A program made the translations under genes and the position numbers. The notes under the pieces were generated by a model that saw only the letters and a list, made by a program, of their open reading frames with translations, did not search any database and had not been told where the DNA came from. From Vombatus ursinus (lineage: Eukaryota; Chordata; Mammalia; Diprotodontia; Vombatidae), in contig NW_020954557.1 in the NCBI RefSeq assembly GCF_900497805.2, positions 35,433,869 to 35,497,868 of the forward strand: a DNA stretch of 64,000 nucleotides, in the 5' to 3' direction. Every line of letters begins with the position of its first letter. The first letter of the stretch is position 1. Shown here piece by piece: positions 24,605 through 37,090 of the stretch.

Positions 24605-25730
24605 TTCTTGGAATTTTTCAATGTCCTCCAGTTCTTCAATGTTGCCCTCTTCATATTTTAGTAGCCCCTTAATTTCAGCTCTTATTTAATCTAATCTGGG
24701 TTTAGGGGTGAAGTTACTTTTTATGATTGAATGAATTTTTTAAAAATTTTTAAATTTTTTAAAAAGCCCCTTTGTCACATTATATTATTTTAGATTATAT
24801 ATTATATTATATTATATTAAAAAGCCCACTTATTATATACCAAGAGTTGTAAAAAAAAAAAAATTTCTGCCTGCAAGGAGCTTACATTCTAATAAGAGGA
24901 GACAAATACATATAGGGAAATGAGTTACAAGAGAGAAGCATTTCAATTTGGAAAGTTGCTGGGATGTTGTGACGAGTCATAGAAGAGTAAATTAGCAAAC
25001 CATATCCAGGAGCAGTGGCAGAATTTATTTGACTATGGTTCCTGGTTTTTGGTTCTAGAACTGGAGGGTTTGTGGAGGTCACTTGAAAAGGAACTAAATG
25101 AAGAACAGATGGAGTTTCCTCCCAATTCATCTCAGAGAAGAATCTTTAAGGCTGTGTTTTACTCTACACCAAGTCAAATGCTTTATGAATAACAGGATCT
25201 TGAATTCTTTATACCTTTTAGTCAACTGTGATTGTGGGGATATGGTCTGCTATAGGAAATCATTTACAAAAGCCCGCTAATTCTGTTCTCTTTTTTTCCA
25301 TCAAAAATACTCTTCATATGAAGAACATTCTCTAAAACACCGTAAGTTGAGAAAGTAGGCATGTGGGTCAGCTGTTACTGGTGCTCTCTTGATTGCCTTT
25401 TTGGTAATAGATAGCATCCAAGATTTTTGAAAGTGTTGTTTTCAGCATGAATCTCTTCTTTGCATACTTGGTCTGATCTGGTCACTCTTCCCAACTTCAT
25501 TTTCCTAAGTATTATTTCCTTTTCTTCATTTAGCACTTGGGGTATCAGAGTATTGGCCAAAATAACTGAATATACTGTTGGTGATGATGAAAATTATACA
25601 GTATAAAAACACTGAAACACTATTTGCCATTCTTCCAAATTTTTTCTATAAATGCTTTGTGAAATGCTTTGAATTAGTTGGGTCCCACACCAAATTTTCT
25701 GTAGACCTTCTTGGTTATTTTGATGTTAGA
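24605..25730. other. no gene; AT-rich with weak L2-like traces
   Basis: TATTATA units at 24778-24820 and an L2-like 'ctgcaaggagcttacattctaataagagga' near 24870 are the only visible structure. Confidence 0.45.
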
Positions 25731-25734
25731 ACAA

Positions 25735-26150
25735 AAGAATTGAGCACCAACTATGTGTGTGGGTCCTATGTGGGATACAAAATAAGGAAAAACTGTGCTT
25801 AACAGCCTATAATCTAGTTTGGGAAAAGGGAGTATTTACAAGTGAAAATTTAAATAACAACATATAAATTAAATAACAAATACAAAAATAATTTGTTATG
25901 AGAAAATACATTATTAATTAGCTACATGAGTAGTATATTCAATCATTTTTTAGTTCAGTGGTAGAAGAAATTACCTTTTTGGAGTGAAGTAAAGCTTTAA
26001 GTAGGATGCACTTTAGCTTAGTTTTGAAGAATTGTAGAATTTGACTAGATGGATAGGGGAGAGGACAGAGCAGGTGAAAGTTAGTCTGCAATTTGTCATG
26101 TGACTTGGAGTTTAGGGTGCCATTAACAAATAGGGAGTCCTTGACTAGAA
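25735..26150 (-). mobile_element. L2-type LINE, minus strand, diverged
   Basis: 'gagcaccaactatgtgtgtggg', 'ggagtgaagtaaagctttaag' and 'ttttgaagaattgtagaatttgac' fit a decayed antisense L2 3' end. Confidence 0.45.
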
Positions 26151-26244
26151 CTAGGAAGATCTATTTCTAGTTTTGTTATAATACTGGTACACAATGAAAG
26201 TATTCATATTCAGTCCATATGTAAGGCACTTCAACATATATGTC

Positions 26245-28920
26245 AAATGTTCTATCAAATGTCCTAACCTTCCAGTTCTTCAGTCTGCTAACTCCTATGA
26301 CCTACTCCTCCACTCCACCACAGTTATATGAAAAAGATGACCTTTTATCTCATTAATGACCTTTATCCTTTCATTCCTCCCTATGTCTCATTTCTCTCAA
26401 ACCTATTCTCTGGACATTGATTTGCAATCCTCCCCATCTCCGCCTTCCACCCCTTCTCCCCCCAGCCACTCAATATTTTGTCAGGCTATCATTCTACTCT
26501 GACTTCACACTTTTCTCCTCCCAATGGCAACTCCTTAGGAAACCAGTTCAACTTTTCATTCTCCTCTCTTCTCCAATCAGTACCTCATAGCTCATGCCTC
26601 ACCAAAATCCAATCTTGGATTACTGTAACTGTCCACCTCTACCACATGTTCTCAAATGCTGCTAGAGAAAATCTTGAAACTGGTTGCATGATAAATTTAT
26701 GTTATCTAATCTCAATGGGGCCCTCACTGCAGCGAGGCAATCCTTTCGTTATCCCTAATTGTCTGTATCCCACTCACCACAGCAACTATTCCAAATCTTC
26801 CTTCTTCAAACCTTCAAATGGATCCTCTCCCTCTACCCTTTCATCTGAGACTGTTGTCCCATACTTTACTAAAAAAAAATCAAGGTTATCTGATAAAAAT
26901 TCCTTTGCCTTTCCTCCTCACCTTACAACCCCTCATCTCAATATCTGAAGACATATCCCCCTACATACCATTTCTTCTTCTTTTACTCCAGTCTCTGATG
27001 CATTTCAAATCAGATATTTGTAGTGTTTAGCATATCCTGACACATAATAGCTGTTTAATGAATGCTTATTCTCTTCCTCTTCTTCTCAGCAAGGTCCACC
27101 CTTCTATAGGCACCCCTTGATCCCATTCCCTATCATCTTCTCTAGCAGGTTACCCAGATTATCATTCCCTCTATCTCTTTAACCTTCAACCTCTTCCTAT
27201 TTACTGGCTCCTTCCTTGCTGCCTACAAACATGTCCAAGTGTCTCTCATACTAAAAAATAAATTAAAAAACTAAGCTCTCATAGTTATCCTCACATTCCT
27301 GATAACCACTACCCTATATCTCCTATATCTCCTCACTTTCTCAGTCAAATCTATTGGAAAAAAACATCTATAGCTATTCCCTTGACTTTCTCTGCTTTCA
27401 CTGTTTTCTTAACCTCATGAAATCTGGCTTCCTACCTCACAACTCAACTAAAATCATTCTCTCAAGTTTACCAATGATCTCTCCACTAAATCTATTGATT
27501 TCTTCTCAATTCTCATATTCTTTGGCTTTTCTGCTGCATTTGACACTTTTGACCACCCTCTTTTTCCTCGATCCCCTCTATTCTCTGTGTTTTCGAAGAT
27601 ACTACGATCTCCTGGTTCTCCTCCTACCTGCCTAACCACTCTTTATCACCTTTGCTGATTCATCTTCTGTGTCACACCGAATAACTCTGAGGATACCCCC
27701 AAGGCTTTGAACTGAGCCCTGTTCTCTTCCCTCTCTATGCTCCTTCACACAGTAACTTCATTCGTTCACACAGGCTTAATTATCATCTCTATCCAATTGC
27801 TTCCCAGATCTATATATCCAGTCCTTGTCTCTATCCTAAGCTTCATTGTGACATCACCAACTACCTACTGGACATTTAAAATTGAATGTCTCACAAGCAT
27901 CTCAAACTAACTGTGCCCAAAACAGAACTCATTATATCTTCCCCAAAATCCATCTCTTTTTTGAACTTCCTTATTATTTTTGAGGGCAACACCATCCTTC
28001 TGGTCACCTAGGTTCACAACCTTAACATCATCCTCAACTTCTCATTCTCACTCACCCAAAATATCTAATCAGTTGTCAGACCTTGTCTTTTCTATCTCCA
28101 TATCATCTCTCACATACATATATCCTCCATTCTCTATTCACACAGCCACCACCCTACTTCAGGCCCTCAATATTTCTGGCCTAGTCTACTTCACTATCCA
28201 CTTTTTGGTTTCTCAGCCTCATATCTCTCCCCATTTCGATTCATCTATATAGCTGCCAGAATGATGTTTCTAAAGTACAAGTCTGACTATGCATATCACT
28301 GCCCCTCTCAGGAAGCTCCAGTGGAAAGGCCAAGGTGACCCATTGTATCCCAGGCCATCACCAATCATCTTGATTTTTGTCTTGCCACTGGACTTCAGTG
28401 ACTCTGAAAGACAAAATGAGGCTGATAACTTTAGTTAACTCTGCCTCACTTAAATCAAATTCCCACACAAGTCAAGACATCATCTGTATGATGTCTTGGT
28501 CCTCTTTGAGAACAAAGGACAAACAACAACAACCATGGCTCTTTATTGCCTTAAATTCAAATATTGACTCATCTGTTTCAAAAAGCCCTCACAATTCACC
28601 TCCAACTTACTTTCATTGTCTTATTACACATTCTACACCCCTACACACACTATAATTCAGCCAAACTGGTCTTCTTACTGGTCCTCATATTCAACAATCA
28701 ATTCTCTACCTTTGTGTCTTAAACTTCAACATCATCCATGACTAGAATGCACTCCTTCCTCATTTGCATCTCTCAAGATACTTAATTTCCTTCATAGCTC
28801 TGCCCAAGTTCCATCTCCTTCCATCTGTTCCATCCACCCCAACTGAATTGCTAAGTGCCTTCTCCATCCCCACCTCCAATCACCCAATGTCACTTTGGTA
28901 AAACTTTGTATATACATGTA
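26245..28920 (+). mobile_element. L2-type LINE, long ORF2 and 3' tract
   Basis: About 2.7 kb follows the order of L2 ORF2: 'ctttgacactttt' type segments near 27540, 'ataactctgaggatacccccaagg' near 27680, 'ctaactgtgcccaaaacagaactcatt' near 27910, 'gccaccaccctacttcaggccctcaa' near 28145, and 'actagaatgcactccttcctca' near 28740. It is interrupted by a SINE-type repeat at 28362-28530. Frames at 26478-26948 and 27354-27635 are L2 remnants full of substitutions. Confidence 0.75.
28362..28530 (-). mobile_element. SINE-type repeat (MAR4/RTE-like class), inside an L2 tract
   Basis: On the minus strand it reads 'tctcaaagaggaccaagacatc...' followed by 'gaatttgatttaagtgaggcagag' and 'gtccagtggcaagacaaaaatc'. 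It interrupts the L2 tract at 26.2-28.9 kb. Confidence 0.6.
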
Positions 28921-29170
28921 TACACATATACAATTTGTATCTACATGAATATACATATATATAATCTGTGTATATATAAATTATATGTGTAGATATATGT
29001 ATATATTCAATATTTATGTGTATCTATAAAATATAAAACCAACAAAGGATGATACCTATATTACACATATATGTATATACAAAGTTTTTAAATATCCTTT
29101 TGTATATGTATACATGCACATACAAAGTATTTTATATACATATATGCATATGTATATTCAAAGTATACAT
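28905..29170. repeat. AT-rich (TATA/TACATA) low-complexity region
   Basis: Repeated TATACATA, TATATGTATA and similar units can form many small hairpins. It follows the L2 tract directly. Confidence 0.85.
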
Positions 29171-29174
29171 ACAC

Positions 29175-30125
29175 ACATCCCTGTTATTTCTCATGGCTAA
29201 ACAATGAACTCTCTGAGAAGAGGTACTGTTTTAATGTTGTCTTCATTTTTTTTTACATACCCAGTGAGCAGCACAGTGTCTGACACAAAGTAGGTGATTA
29301 ATAATTATTGATTATTATTACTGTTATTCATATTATTGCAAAAAGAGAGGTCAGGAGAACTTTTGAGGGTGAGTATCAGAGTTCCAATTTAATTCTATTT
29401 GTCTACTCTGAAAGGATGGAGGGATATTCTAGTGAAATTGGTTGTGGCAAGATTGGTCAGTCAAAAAATGTCTGAGGAATTTAAGTATTCATAAGTCATT
29501 AGCACACATTACCAAATAATGAATCATCTTGTTACTTCAGAAATGTGTTACCTTGGTCATGCTATGTACAGCATAATCAGGAATTATTTAAATTAAATCA
29601 CTGACCAGTAATTATGTCTGATCAAAGGGAATTGATTATCAAAACTTTAAGGGAATGTAACATATATCAGTTATTCAACATTACCCATCATACTCTTCCA
29701 TGTGAAGCCATCAAGAAGCTATATTTTAAAAAAAATACATTATGATTTTGTAGGACCATTGAGGGAAAGAACTTTTTTATATCTGGGACTTCTCAACATG
29801 TCTTAATGTTATATTAATCTCATTTTAAACCTCTGTATAGCTTTGCATCAGTTTTTTGTAATACATGGATTGTTAGACACTTTTTTCTGACAATGGATTA
29901 CATTTATCTCAGTGGAGTTTAAGGATGTTTTCGCATGAACCATATCTGAACTATTACCATCATACCTCATCCCATTTAAGCAAACAATTAGATTGATAGG
30001 ATGATGCCCTCTACTTAGGACATCTGAAGTAAATTGTTTGAGGAGACTGGCCAACAAAGTTGCTTCTCATCATTCAATCATTTTATCATATGTTCAACCA
30101 GTATAAATTCTCCTGAATTACTGAC
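29175..30125. other. no gene or clear repeat
   Basis: An L2-type end ('actctctgagaagaggtactg') may lie at 29200-29310. The rest is unrecognised AT-rich sequence. Confidence 0.45.
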
Positions 30126-30129
30126 ATGG

Positions 30130-30300
30130 CACCAAAAGACCTTTAGATTTGTTTCCAGTTGAGTGGAGGCTTGCATTCTAAGCTTGGTTCTTCCACTATT
30201 TAGCTGTGAAACCTTTGGAAAGTCTCTTAAATGTTCATATTCCTCAACAACCAAATGAATGGATTGGTTCTTAAGAGTTCTTTCCAGTTGGAAAACCTGT
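30130..30300 (+). mobile_element. MIR-type fragment
   Basis: 'ctaagcttggttcttccactatttagctgtg' and 'ggttcttaagagttctttccagttgg' fit a decayed MIR. Confidence 0.5.
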
Positions 30301-30397
30301 AATTGTCTCCAGACATATGTGGAGTTAAAAAATAAACCAAAAAAATGCATTCTGAATGTTGCTCCCTATATCTCCTCTCTTAAAAACAAAAGCAAAA

Positions 30398-30423
30398 AAA
30401 ACAACAACAACAACAACAACAAT
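30398..30423 (+). repeat. (CAA)n microsatellite
   Basis: About eight CAA units following an A-rich run. Confidence 0.9.
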
Positions 30424-30439
30424 ATTAACAGCAAAAACA

Positions 30440-31770
30440 AAACCTAACTACAAGTTATTTTCTAGGAACTGTGGACCTGAACCAAGCTGAATTCCTGGCA
30501 CAAAAGTGTTCTTCCTCAGATGACCTGACAATAGTAGAACCATGCTAATTTATTTTACATGTCCTGAATACCCATCATATCCATAAAATTAAGAAAGGAG
30601 AAATTCTTCTCTCACCACCACAGCTCTTGAAGTAGAGTTCTTTACTACTGCCTATACTTTAGTATAACTCAGAGCTGCCACATCATGGTCTCCTGTTGGT
30701 TAAAAAGAACTAAGAAGGAAGAAATCTTACATATGAATGCCAAGGGGCTCTGTGGTATACAGTTAGTGGTTTTATTCCTTTTAAGTTCTTGTTTAAGTTC
30801 TTATCTTATTCTTTCTGAGTTTTTATATTGGCATGCTACAGAGATTTCTAGGATGGGGTTTTGCCCAAAGTAGTTTTGCAGTAGTAAAATATTGTCATGT
30901 GAAGGCTTGTGTATCCCTTGCCCATTACTGGTATTGACACAATAGAAACACATTTGTATTCTGAAAAATGAGTCATTCAGCTACCATATGTGTAATTAGT
31001 TTTAGTTAAGATACATTCAATTAGATTGTAACCTCTTGCAAATTGTGGATCATAGTTTATTCATCTTTATATCCCCAACAATCCCTGGCAGTGTCATCCA
31101 TCTAGCAGATGCTCAATACATATTTATTGATTGATTTTAAATCCAAACAATTAATACTGTTTATATTATTTTTTTCACCATCCTTAAGTGACATCCTCAT
31201 TCAGGTATCAGACCTGAATATCCTATTACAGGTCATGCAAATCATCAGCACTTTTTCTAATGCAGCTTTGATTTACAGGAGAGATTTTATAGTATTTCCA
31301 ACATATCTAATTCACTGACTACAAATACAAGGCTTGAGTAATCACCAAGCTGTATTAAATTTTAATTTAATCTAACCCTATAACCTTAGCAGAGAAATTC
31401 CCATTATTACTTTTTTCACTGAGGCTTTCAATTCAGACTTAATCCGAGGATTAAAGAACAAATGCTTGAGTATTGCAAAGGATTTTTAGAACTTTCCCTC
31501 TTCATGACATATTCTGGTCATTACTTTCACAGAAATGGTTGTTCACATGATTGAAAAACAAGCCCCTCTCTATAGAATGTTGTTTATTTATGCAGAGCAA
31601 AAAAAACCAATAGCTGTGTTAATTATTATCTCAAAATAATTTTGAAAGTCTGACCCTAAATATTATCCTGACATAAAATTGAAAAGTCTGACCCAGTCAA
31701 GTCAGACAACAACTAGAACATTGTCCCACTTGTCTCACGTTTTTCTTGATTTCTCGATTTTCTTAATTTC
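30440..31770. other. no gene; short L2-type end near 31020-31130
   Basis: 'agattgtaacctcttgcaaattg' and 'agatgctcaatacatatttattgattga' suggest an L2 3' end at 31020-31130. Otherwise nothing was recognised. Confidence 0.45.
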
Positions 31771-31779
31771 TTGATGTTC

Positions 31780-32480
31780 CTGGTACTATATGCTAAACCT
31801 CCCCACTCTACGCCTTTTCATTGGCTATCCCTACATCTGAGATGCTCTCTCTTCTCACTTCCACCTCCTTACTTCCCTGGTTTACATCAAGCTTTAACTC
31901 AAATCATATCTTCCAGTTCCATATATGAATATGAAGTATTTCTTTATCTATATATAAATACAAAGTATTTCTATATCTACATGTAAATACAAAGTATTTC
32001 TATGTCTAGATGTAGATATAGAAATACAAATCATTTATCTACATGTAAATACAGAGTATATCTATATCTATATATACAGATATATAAATGTATATATGTA
32101 TACATGCACATGCAAAATATCTATGTATACATATATGTATATGCATATATTGAAAGTACGCACACACACACACACGCATGCACGCACAAAACAAAACCCA
32201 ACAACAACAACAACAACAACAACAAAAACACCTAGGAGGACCAGAATAGCTATGGGTAGGGGTAGAGGCCTTATATGGTTCATTTACTGTACCCCAATGC
32301 CTTTCCTCAGGGATTATCTCCCATTTATACTATATTTATTTTGTATGTACAAAATTATTTGCATGTTGCCTTCCTCATTAGAAAGTGAACTTCTTGAGGG
32401 CAGGGTCCCTGCTGTTTGTATCCTAAGTACTTAGCACATAGTGAACTCTTAATAAATGCTTATCCATTGACTGATTGATA
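31780..32480 (+). mobile_element. L2-type LINE 3' end, split by AT-rich, CA and CAA repeats
   Basis: L2-like 'ttcattggctatccctacatctgagatgctctc' is separated from 'attagaaagtgaacttcttgagggcagggtccctgctg' and 'ttagcacatagtgaactcttaataaatgctt' by 31920-32230. That interval consists of TATA/TCTA-rich units, a short CA run (32160-32175) and CAA units (32200-32225). Confidence 0.7.
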
Positions 32481-32649
32481 TTGCTTTTCAAAACCTGGGA
32501 AAAGAAGGTGAACTTGATACTCTTTTATGGTCTTTTTCTAACTTTATATAATTCCTGACTTTGTCCAGTAACTCTTTGCATTAATATATACTTTGTTTTT
32601 TAGTTATTTGCAGTTTATTTAGCATGACCTCATTTTTAGGATTGAATAA

Positions 32650-32955
32650 TATTAACAAAAAGATTGTGTAGTTGTGTGTTCTCAAAGAGGACCATGACAT
32701 CAGGGATGTGATGATATGACTTACAAATGAATTGGATTTAAGTGATGGAGGGCTGTGCAAAGTCACCAGCCTCACTTTCTCCCCTAGAACCATCCCAGTC
32801 CAGTGGGCAGATATGGATCAGGATGACTGGAGTCAGCACAGGATGCATTGGGAGACCTTGGCCCTTTTAAGCTAAGGACTTTTCCAGTCTCACTTTGAGT
32901 GAGGCAATTCCCATTTAGTAAGTAAGCCTCTTTAAGAAGTGAGCCATGGGATAGC
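32650..32955 (+). mobile_element. SINE-type repeat, probably the MAR4/RTE-mobilised class
   Basis: It has 'agaggaccatgacatcagg', 'gaattggatttaagtgatgg', 'gtccagtgggcag', 'gatgcattgggagacctt' and 'cactttgagtgaggcaatt' blocks. These blocks recur at 35035-35390, at 35954-36057 and, inverted, at 28362-28530. The family name is from memory and uncertain; the four-fold recurrence in the window is direct evidence that it is a repeat. Confidence 0.6.
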
Positions 32956-33342
32956 TCAGAGAGATGAATTCCCCAGTTTATAAATAACCCTAGAAAGGGA
33001 GTAGGCAGTTCTCAAAAGAAGAAAGGCAAGCTATCACATCCATATGAAAAGAATGCTGCAAATATACCTAATAACAAGAAAAACAGAAATTAAAACCACT
33101 GTGAGGTTCCACCTTGAAATCATCAGAATGGCAAAGATGCTATAAAAGGAAAATGGCAAGTGTTAGAAGAGCTAGGAGAGGGAAAGTATAGGAATAGATT
33201 TTTGGTGGAACAGTGAAGCAGTTCAACCAAAAACAATCTGGAACTATATTCAAAAAGTCACTAAACTTGCACACTTTGTCCCAATGACACTAATACTAAG
33301 CTTATACTCCAAAGAAATCAAAGGAAGTAGGAAGACGATGAT

Positions 33343-33408
33343 GATAGATAGAGAGATAGATAGATAGATAGACAGATAGATAGATAGATAGATAGATAGG
33401 TAGGTAGT
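33343..33408 (+). repeat. (GATA)n microsatellite
   Basis: About 15 GATA units with minor interruptions, ending in GGTA units. It lies inside an old L1 fragment. Confidence 0.95.
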
Positions 33409-33589
33409 AGCAACTTTTGTTGTAGCAAAGAATTGAAATTAAAGTGGCTATCTATCAGTTGGGGAATGGCTAAAGAATTATGTTATGTAAATGTAAAAAA
33501 GAGTCAGAGAAACCTAGATTTATATGACTTGATGGAAACTTATGTGAGCAGAATGAAGAGTTACAACAATGTAAAAGAATTCAACTATG

Positions 33590-34918
33590 TCATACCATAT
33601 ACCAAAATAAAGTCAAAATGGGTTCGTGATTTAGATATAAAGACTGATACTGTAAGTAAACTGGGAGAGCAAGGAATAGTTTACCTATCAGATTTATGGA
33701 GAACAGAAGAACTCATGACCAAACAGGAGATAGAGAACATTATGAAATGCAAAATGGATAACTTTGATTACATTAAATTGAAAAGTTTTTGCACAAACAA
33801 AGACAATGCAACCAAGATTAGAAGGAAAGTAGAAAATTAGGAAAGAATTTTTATGACCAGTATGTCTGATAAGGGCCTCATTTTTAAAATATATAGAGAA
33901 TTAAGTCATATTTATAAGAATACAAGTCATTCTCCAATTGATAAATGGTCAAAGGATATGAACAGGCAGCTCTCAGATGAAGAAATTAAAGCCATCTACA
34001 GTTATATGAAAAAATGCTCTAAATCAATATTGATTAGACAAATGCAAATCAAAACAACTCTGAGGTACCACATCACACCTATCAAATTGGCCAATATGAC
34101 AAAACAGGAAAATGATAAATATTGGAGAAGATGTGGGAAAATTGGAATACTAATGCATTGTTGGTGGAGTTGTGAAATGATCCAACCATTTTGGAGAGCA
34201 ATTTGGAACTGTGCCCAAAGGGCTATAAAAATGTGCACACCCTTTGACCCAGCAATAGCACTTCTAGGGCTGTATCCCAAAGAGATCATACAGATGGGAA
34301 AAGGACCTACATGTACAAAAATATTTATAGCAGCTCTTTTTGTGGTGGCAAAGAATTGGAAATTGAGAGGATGCCCATCAATTGAGGAATGGCTGAACAA
34401 GTTGTGGTATATGAATATAATGGAATACTATTGTGCTATAAGAAATGATAAACAGGCTGACTTCAGATAACCTGGAAAGATTTGCATGGTCTGATGCTGA
34501 GTAAAGTGAGCAGAACCAGGAGAATGTTGTACACAGTAACAGCCACGTTGTGCAATGACGAATATTGATAGACTTAATCCTTCTCAGCAATACAAGGATC
34601 TAAGACATCTTCATAGGCTCATGATGGAAAATGCTATCCACATCCAAAGAAAGAACTATGGAGTTTGAATGCAGATCGAAGCATACTATTTGCTATTTTT
34701 TTTCTTCTGTTGTGTTTTGTTTCCTCTTTCTGGTGGTTCCTCCTATTAGTTCTAATTCTTACTTACAACATCATTAATGTGAAAATATGTTTAATAGGAA
34801 TATATATGTATAGCTTATATCAGATTGCGTGCCGTCTGGGGGAGGGAAGGGGAGAAAAAGTTAAAACTCCAAAGCTTACAGAAGTGATTGTTGATAATTC
34901 AAAATAAATTAATTTAAA
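33590..34918 (+). mobile_element. L1 LINE, 5'-truncated 3' end, nested in an older L1
   Basis: It encodes the C-terminal part of L1 ORF2 (for example KTDTVSKLGEQGIVYLSDLW and NKLWYMNIMEYYCAIRND), followed by the 3'UTR and an A-rich tail. A 17-base duplication with one mismatch (AAAAGAATTCAACTATG / AAAAGAAATCAACTATG) flanks it at 33573-33589 and 34919-34935. The 205-residue frame at 33853-34470 belongs to this ORF2 remnant. Confidence 0.9.
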
Positions 34919-35034
34919 AAAAGAAATCAACTATGAAAAACTTCAGAACTTTTTCAATATTACGGCCAACAACTACTCCACAGAACTCAAAATGAAATAT
35001 GCCGTCCCAACTCTTTATGGAGAAATCTAGAGAT

Positions 35035-35390
35035 GAAGAATTGAATTGAATTTAAGTGAGGCAGAGTTGTACAAAGTCATCAGCTTTACTCTTTCTCTCT
35101 CTTCTAGAGTCGTCAATGTCCAGTGGCAAGGCAAAAGTCAAGACAACTGGTGATGGCCCATGATGCAGTGGATGACCTTGGTGTCTTTCACGTCTGACCA
35201 AGTTCTAAGAGTTCCTCAGCATCTGCTTCAGCCACTTTCATGGCCATTGGAACAAACTGCTCTCATCTTCCCATTCTGTCAGAGGAAGTCTTCACATGCT
35301 TGGGGTAGACATCCCTCTAACTTACTGTCTGCCAAGGCAGTTTTACCCTGCTGTGTCAGTCAAGCATGCTAAAGTTTCTTGGGGCCACAG
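35035..35390 (+). mobile_element. SINE-type repeat, longer member of the same class as 32650-32955
   Basis: It shares 'gaattgaatttaagtgaggcagag' and 'gtccagtggcaaggcaaaagtcaag' with the copies at 32.7 kb and 28.4 kb (inverted). It continues with a distinct 3' part ('ggccattggaacaaactgctctcat', 'cttcacatgcttggggtagac'). Confidence 0.6.
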
Positions 35391-35420
35391 GCGAGAGTTG
35401 AGTGACAGATGAACACCAAA

Positions 35421-35421
35421 G

Positions 35422-35452
<31 letters not shown>

Positions 35453-35461
35453 TGTGTGTGA
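35421..35461 (+). repeat. (GT)n microsatellite
   Basis: About 20 GT units with one TATG interruption, just after a SINE-type repeat. Confidence 0.97.
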
Positions 35462-35469
35462 GCAAATGA

Positions 35470-35635
35470 CCCAAGACAATTGCAATTCTGCCACTCACTA
35501 CCTCTGTGACTTTGAGCAAGTTATTTAACCCCTCTGGGCCTCTGCCCATAAAATGAGGTGATTAGACAAAATGACCTCCAAGGTCCTTTCTAGCTCTTAA
35601 CCTGTGATCCCATGTGATTTAGAGACATGAAAGGT
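35470..35635 (+). mobile_element. MIR-type fragment
   Basis: 'ctctgtgactttgagcaagttatttaacccctctgggcctc' and 'aaggtcctttctagctcttaacc' form a clear MIR. Confidence 0.75.
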
Positions 35636-36944
35636 TGGTGGTGAGGGAGGACACTGACATGTAGACTATTAGTCTAGACTAGAGTCACTCTTTAAGAGGT
35701 TAATGTATCTCCTAGTGTCTCTGAATAAACTGAAGTCACCCCTTAGTGGCTCTATTCCCCACTTTACCTCTACTGAATATAACAAAGTATGTTAGTGAAT
35801 GGGGAAAAGGGAGCTCAGGTGGGATTTCTTTCTACTTCTTGATAATAGCTATTAGGGGTTATACAGGGAGATAACATATAAAATAATAATTTTCTTTAAA
35901 TGGCTAGAATCCTCCTTCAGGATTGACTGACATAAAAATTAAGAGAATAGGGTTAGATGCAGTGGAGGACCTTGGCCTTTTTAAGCTAAGGTCTTTCAGA
36001 GGTCACACTTTGAGTGAGGCAATGCCCATTAAGTGAATAAGTCTGTTTAAGAAGTGAGTGAAGGTGGAGAGAACTTCCACTTCTGGAATCCAAAATGGTG
36101 GAGTAAGAAGTAAGTTGCTCTCACCCTCCCTCATTGACCTCTGAAAGCCCAGAAGATACTGACCCAGGAAAAACCCTGAGCAAGCAGAAAGAGAGGGCAC
36201 AACAGTCTTGTATCTCAGGAAGCTTAGTGGATTAACAGGAAAGGCCTTTCTCGCTCTGGAGAAGGGGGAGGAGTACAGGATTGGAGGTGTAACAGCAAGC
36301 CAGTGGCAAGCCCTACCTCAGCATACCAGGTTGGTGGAACAGGAAAGTGCCAATACCAGGACCCCCAAGAGCCTCAATACAGGAAGGGGAACTGTTGGAG
36401 ACACCAGCTCAAAAAACGACCACAGGCGATGGCGTTCTCAGCAGCAAAATCACCTGGTGCCTCAACACAATTCTGGGAAGCACAACTCCAGAAGACAGAG
36501 CTCCACGCTGACAGAAATCTACCAGCATCGAAACATCCCTGTGCAAAGCCCTGGTGAGCAGGAAAAAAAACTTGGATAAGTGTCCCCTTCACTCCAGCAC
36601 AAAAACTCAACATTTTTTTTTTGTAAAAAGTCAGAAAATGGGCAAACACCATCAACAAAATGCAGAAATGGAAAATGACCATAGATTCTTACTTTGAGGA
36701 AAGGGAAGATCAAGGTACAAATTCAAAAGAGTACAACATTGTTAATATACCCACAAAGAAAACCTCAAAGGGAAATATGAACTGGTCTCAAGCCCAAAAA
36801 GCCTTCTTGGAAGAGCTCAAGAAGGATTTTAAAAGTCAAATAAGAGAGGAGGAGAAAAATTGGGAAAAGAAATGAGAGGTATGCAAGAGAGAGTCAATAG
36901 CCTGGAAAAGGAAGGACAAAAATTAACTGTATAAAACAAGTCCT

Positions 36945-37090
36945 GGGGCAGCTAGGTGGTGCAGTGGATAGAGCATCAGCCCTTAAGTCAGAAGGACCTG
37001 AGTTCAAATCCAACCTCAGACCAAACACTTGACACACACTTGCTGTGTGAACCTGGGCAAGTCACTTAACCCCAATTGCCTAAAAAAAAA
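36945..37090 (+). mobile_element. tRNA-derived SINE nested in L1 ORF1
   Basis: It has a GGGGCAGCTAGGTGGTGCAG head, a B-box-like GTTCAAATCC, CACTTAACCCCAATTGCC and an A tail. It is flanked by AAGTCCT at 36938-36944 and 37091-37097. It interrupts the L1 ORF1 and is therefore younger than that L1. Confidence 0.9.

Larger units (their letters stand above)
32985..35030 (+). mobile_element. older L1 3' end, split by the L1 at 33590-34918
   Basis: Before the younger insertion, 32985-33572 matches the L1 ORF2 C-terminal/3' region in diverged form ('cagttctcaaaagaagaaa', 'ccatatgaaaagaatgctgcaaat', 'cagttggggaatggctaa'). After it, ~34936-35030 continues with 3'UTR-like sequence. A GATA microsatellite has expanded within it at 33343-33408. 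Confidence 0.7.

Noticed and set aside
26478-26948. 156-codon frame
   Set aside because: It lies inside an L2 LINE tract with L2 sequence on both sides in correct order.
33853-34470. 205-codon open frame on the + strand
   Set aside because: It is the C-terminal part of L1 ORF2 (EYYCAIRND block, A-rich tail and target duplications around the element), not a host gene.
36945-37090. tRNA-like A/B-box sequence, considered as a tRNA gene
   Set aside because: It is the head of a SINE with an A tail and target duplications. The same holds for the copies at 14574, 20593 and 39075.
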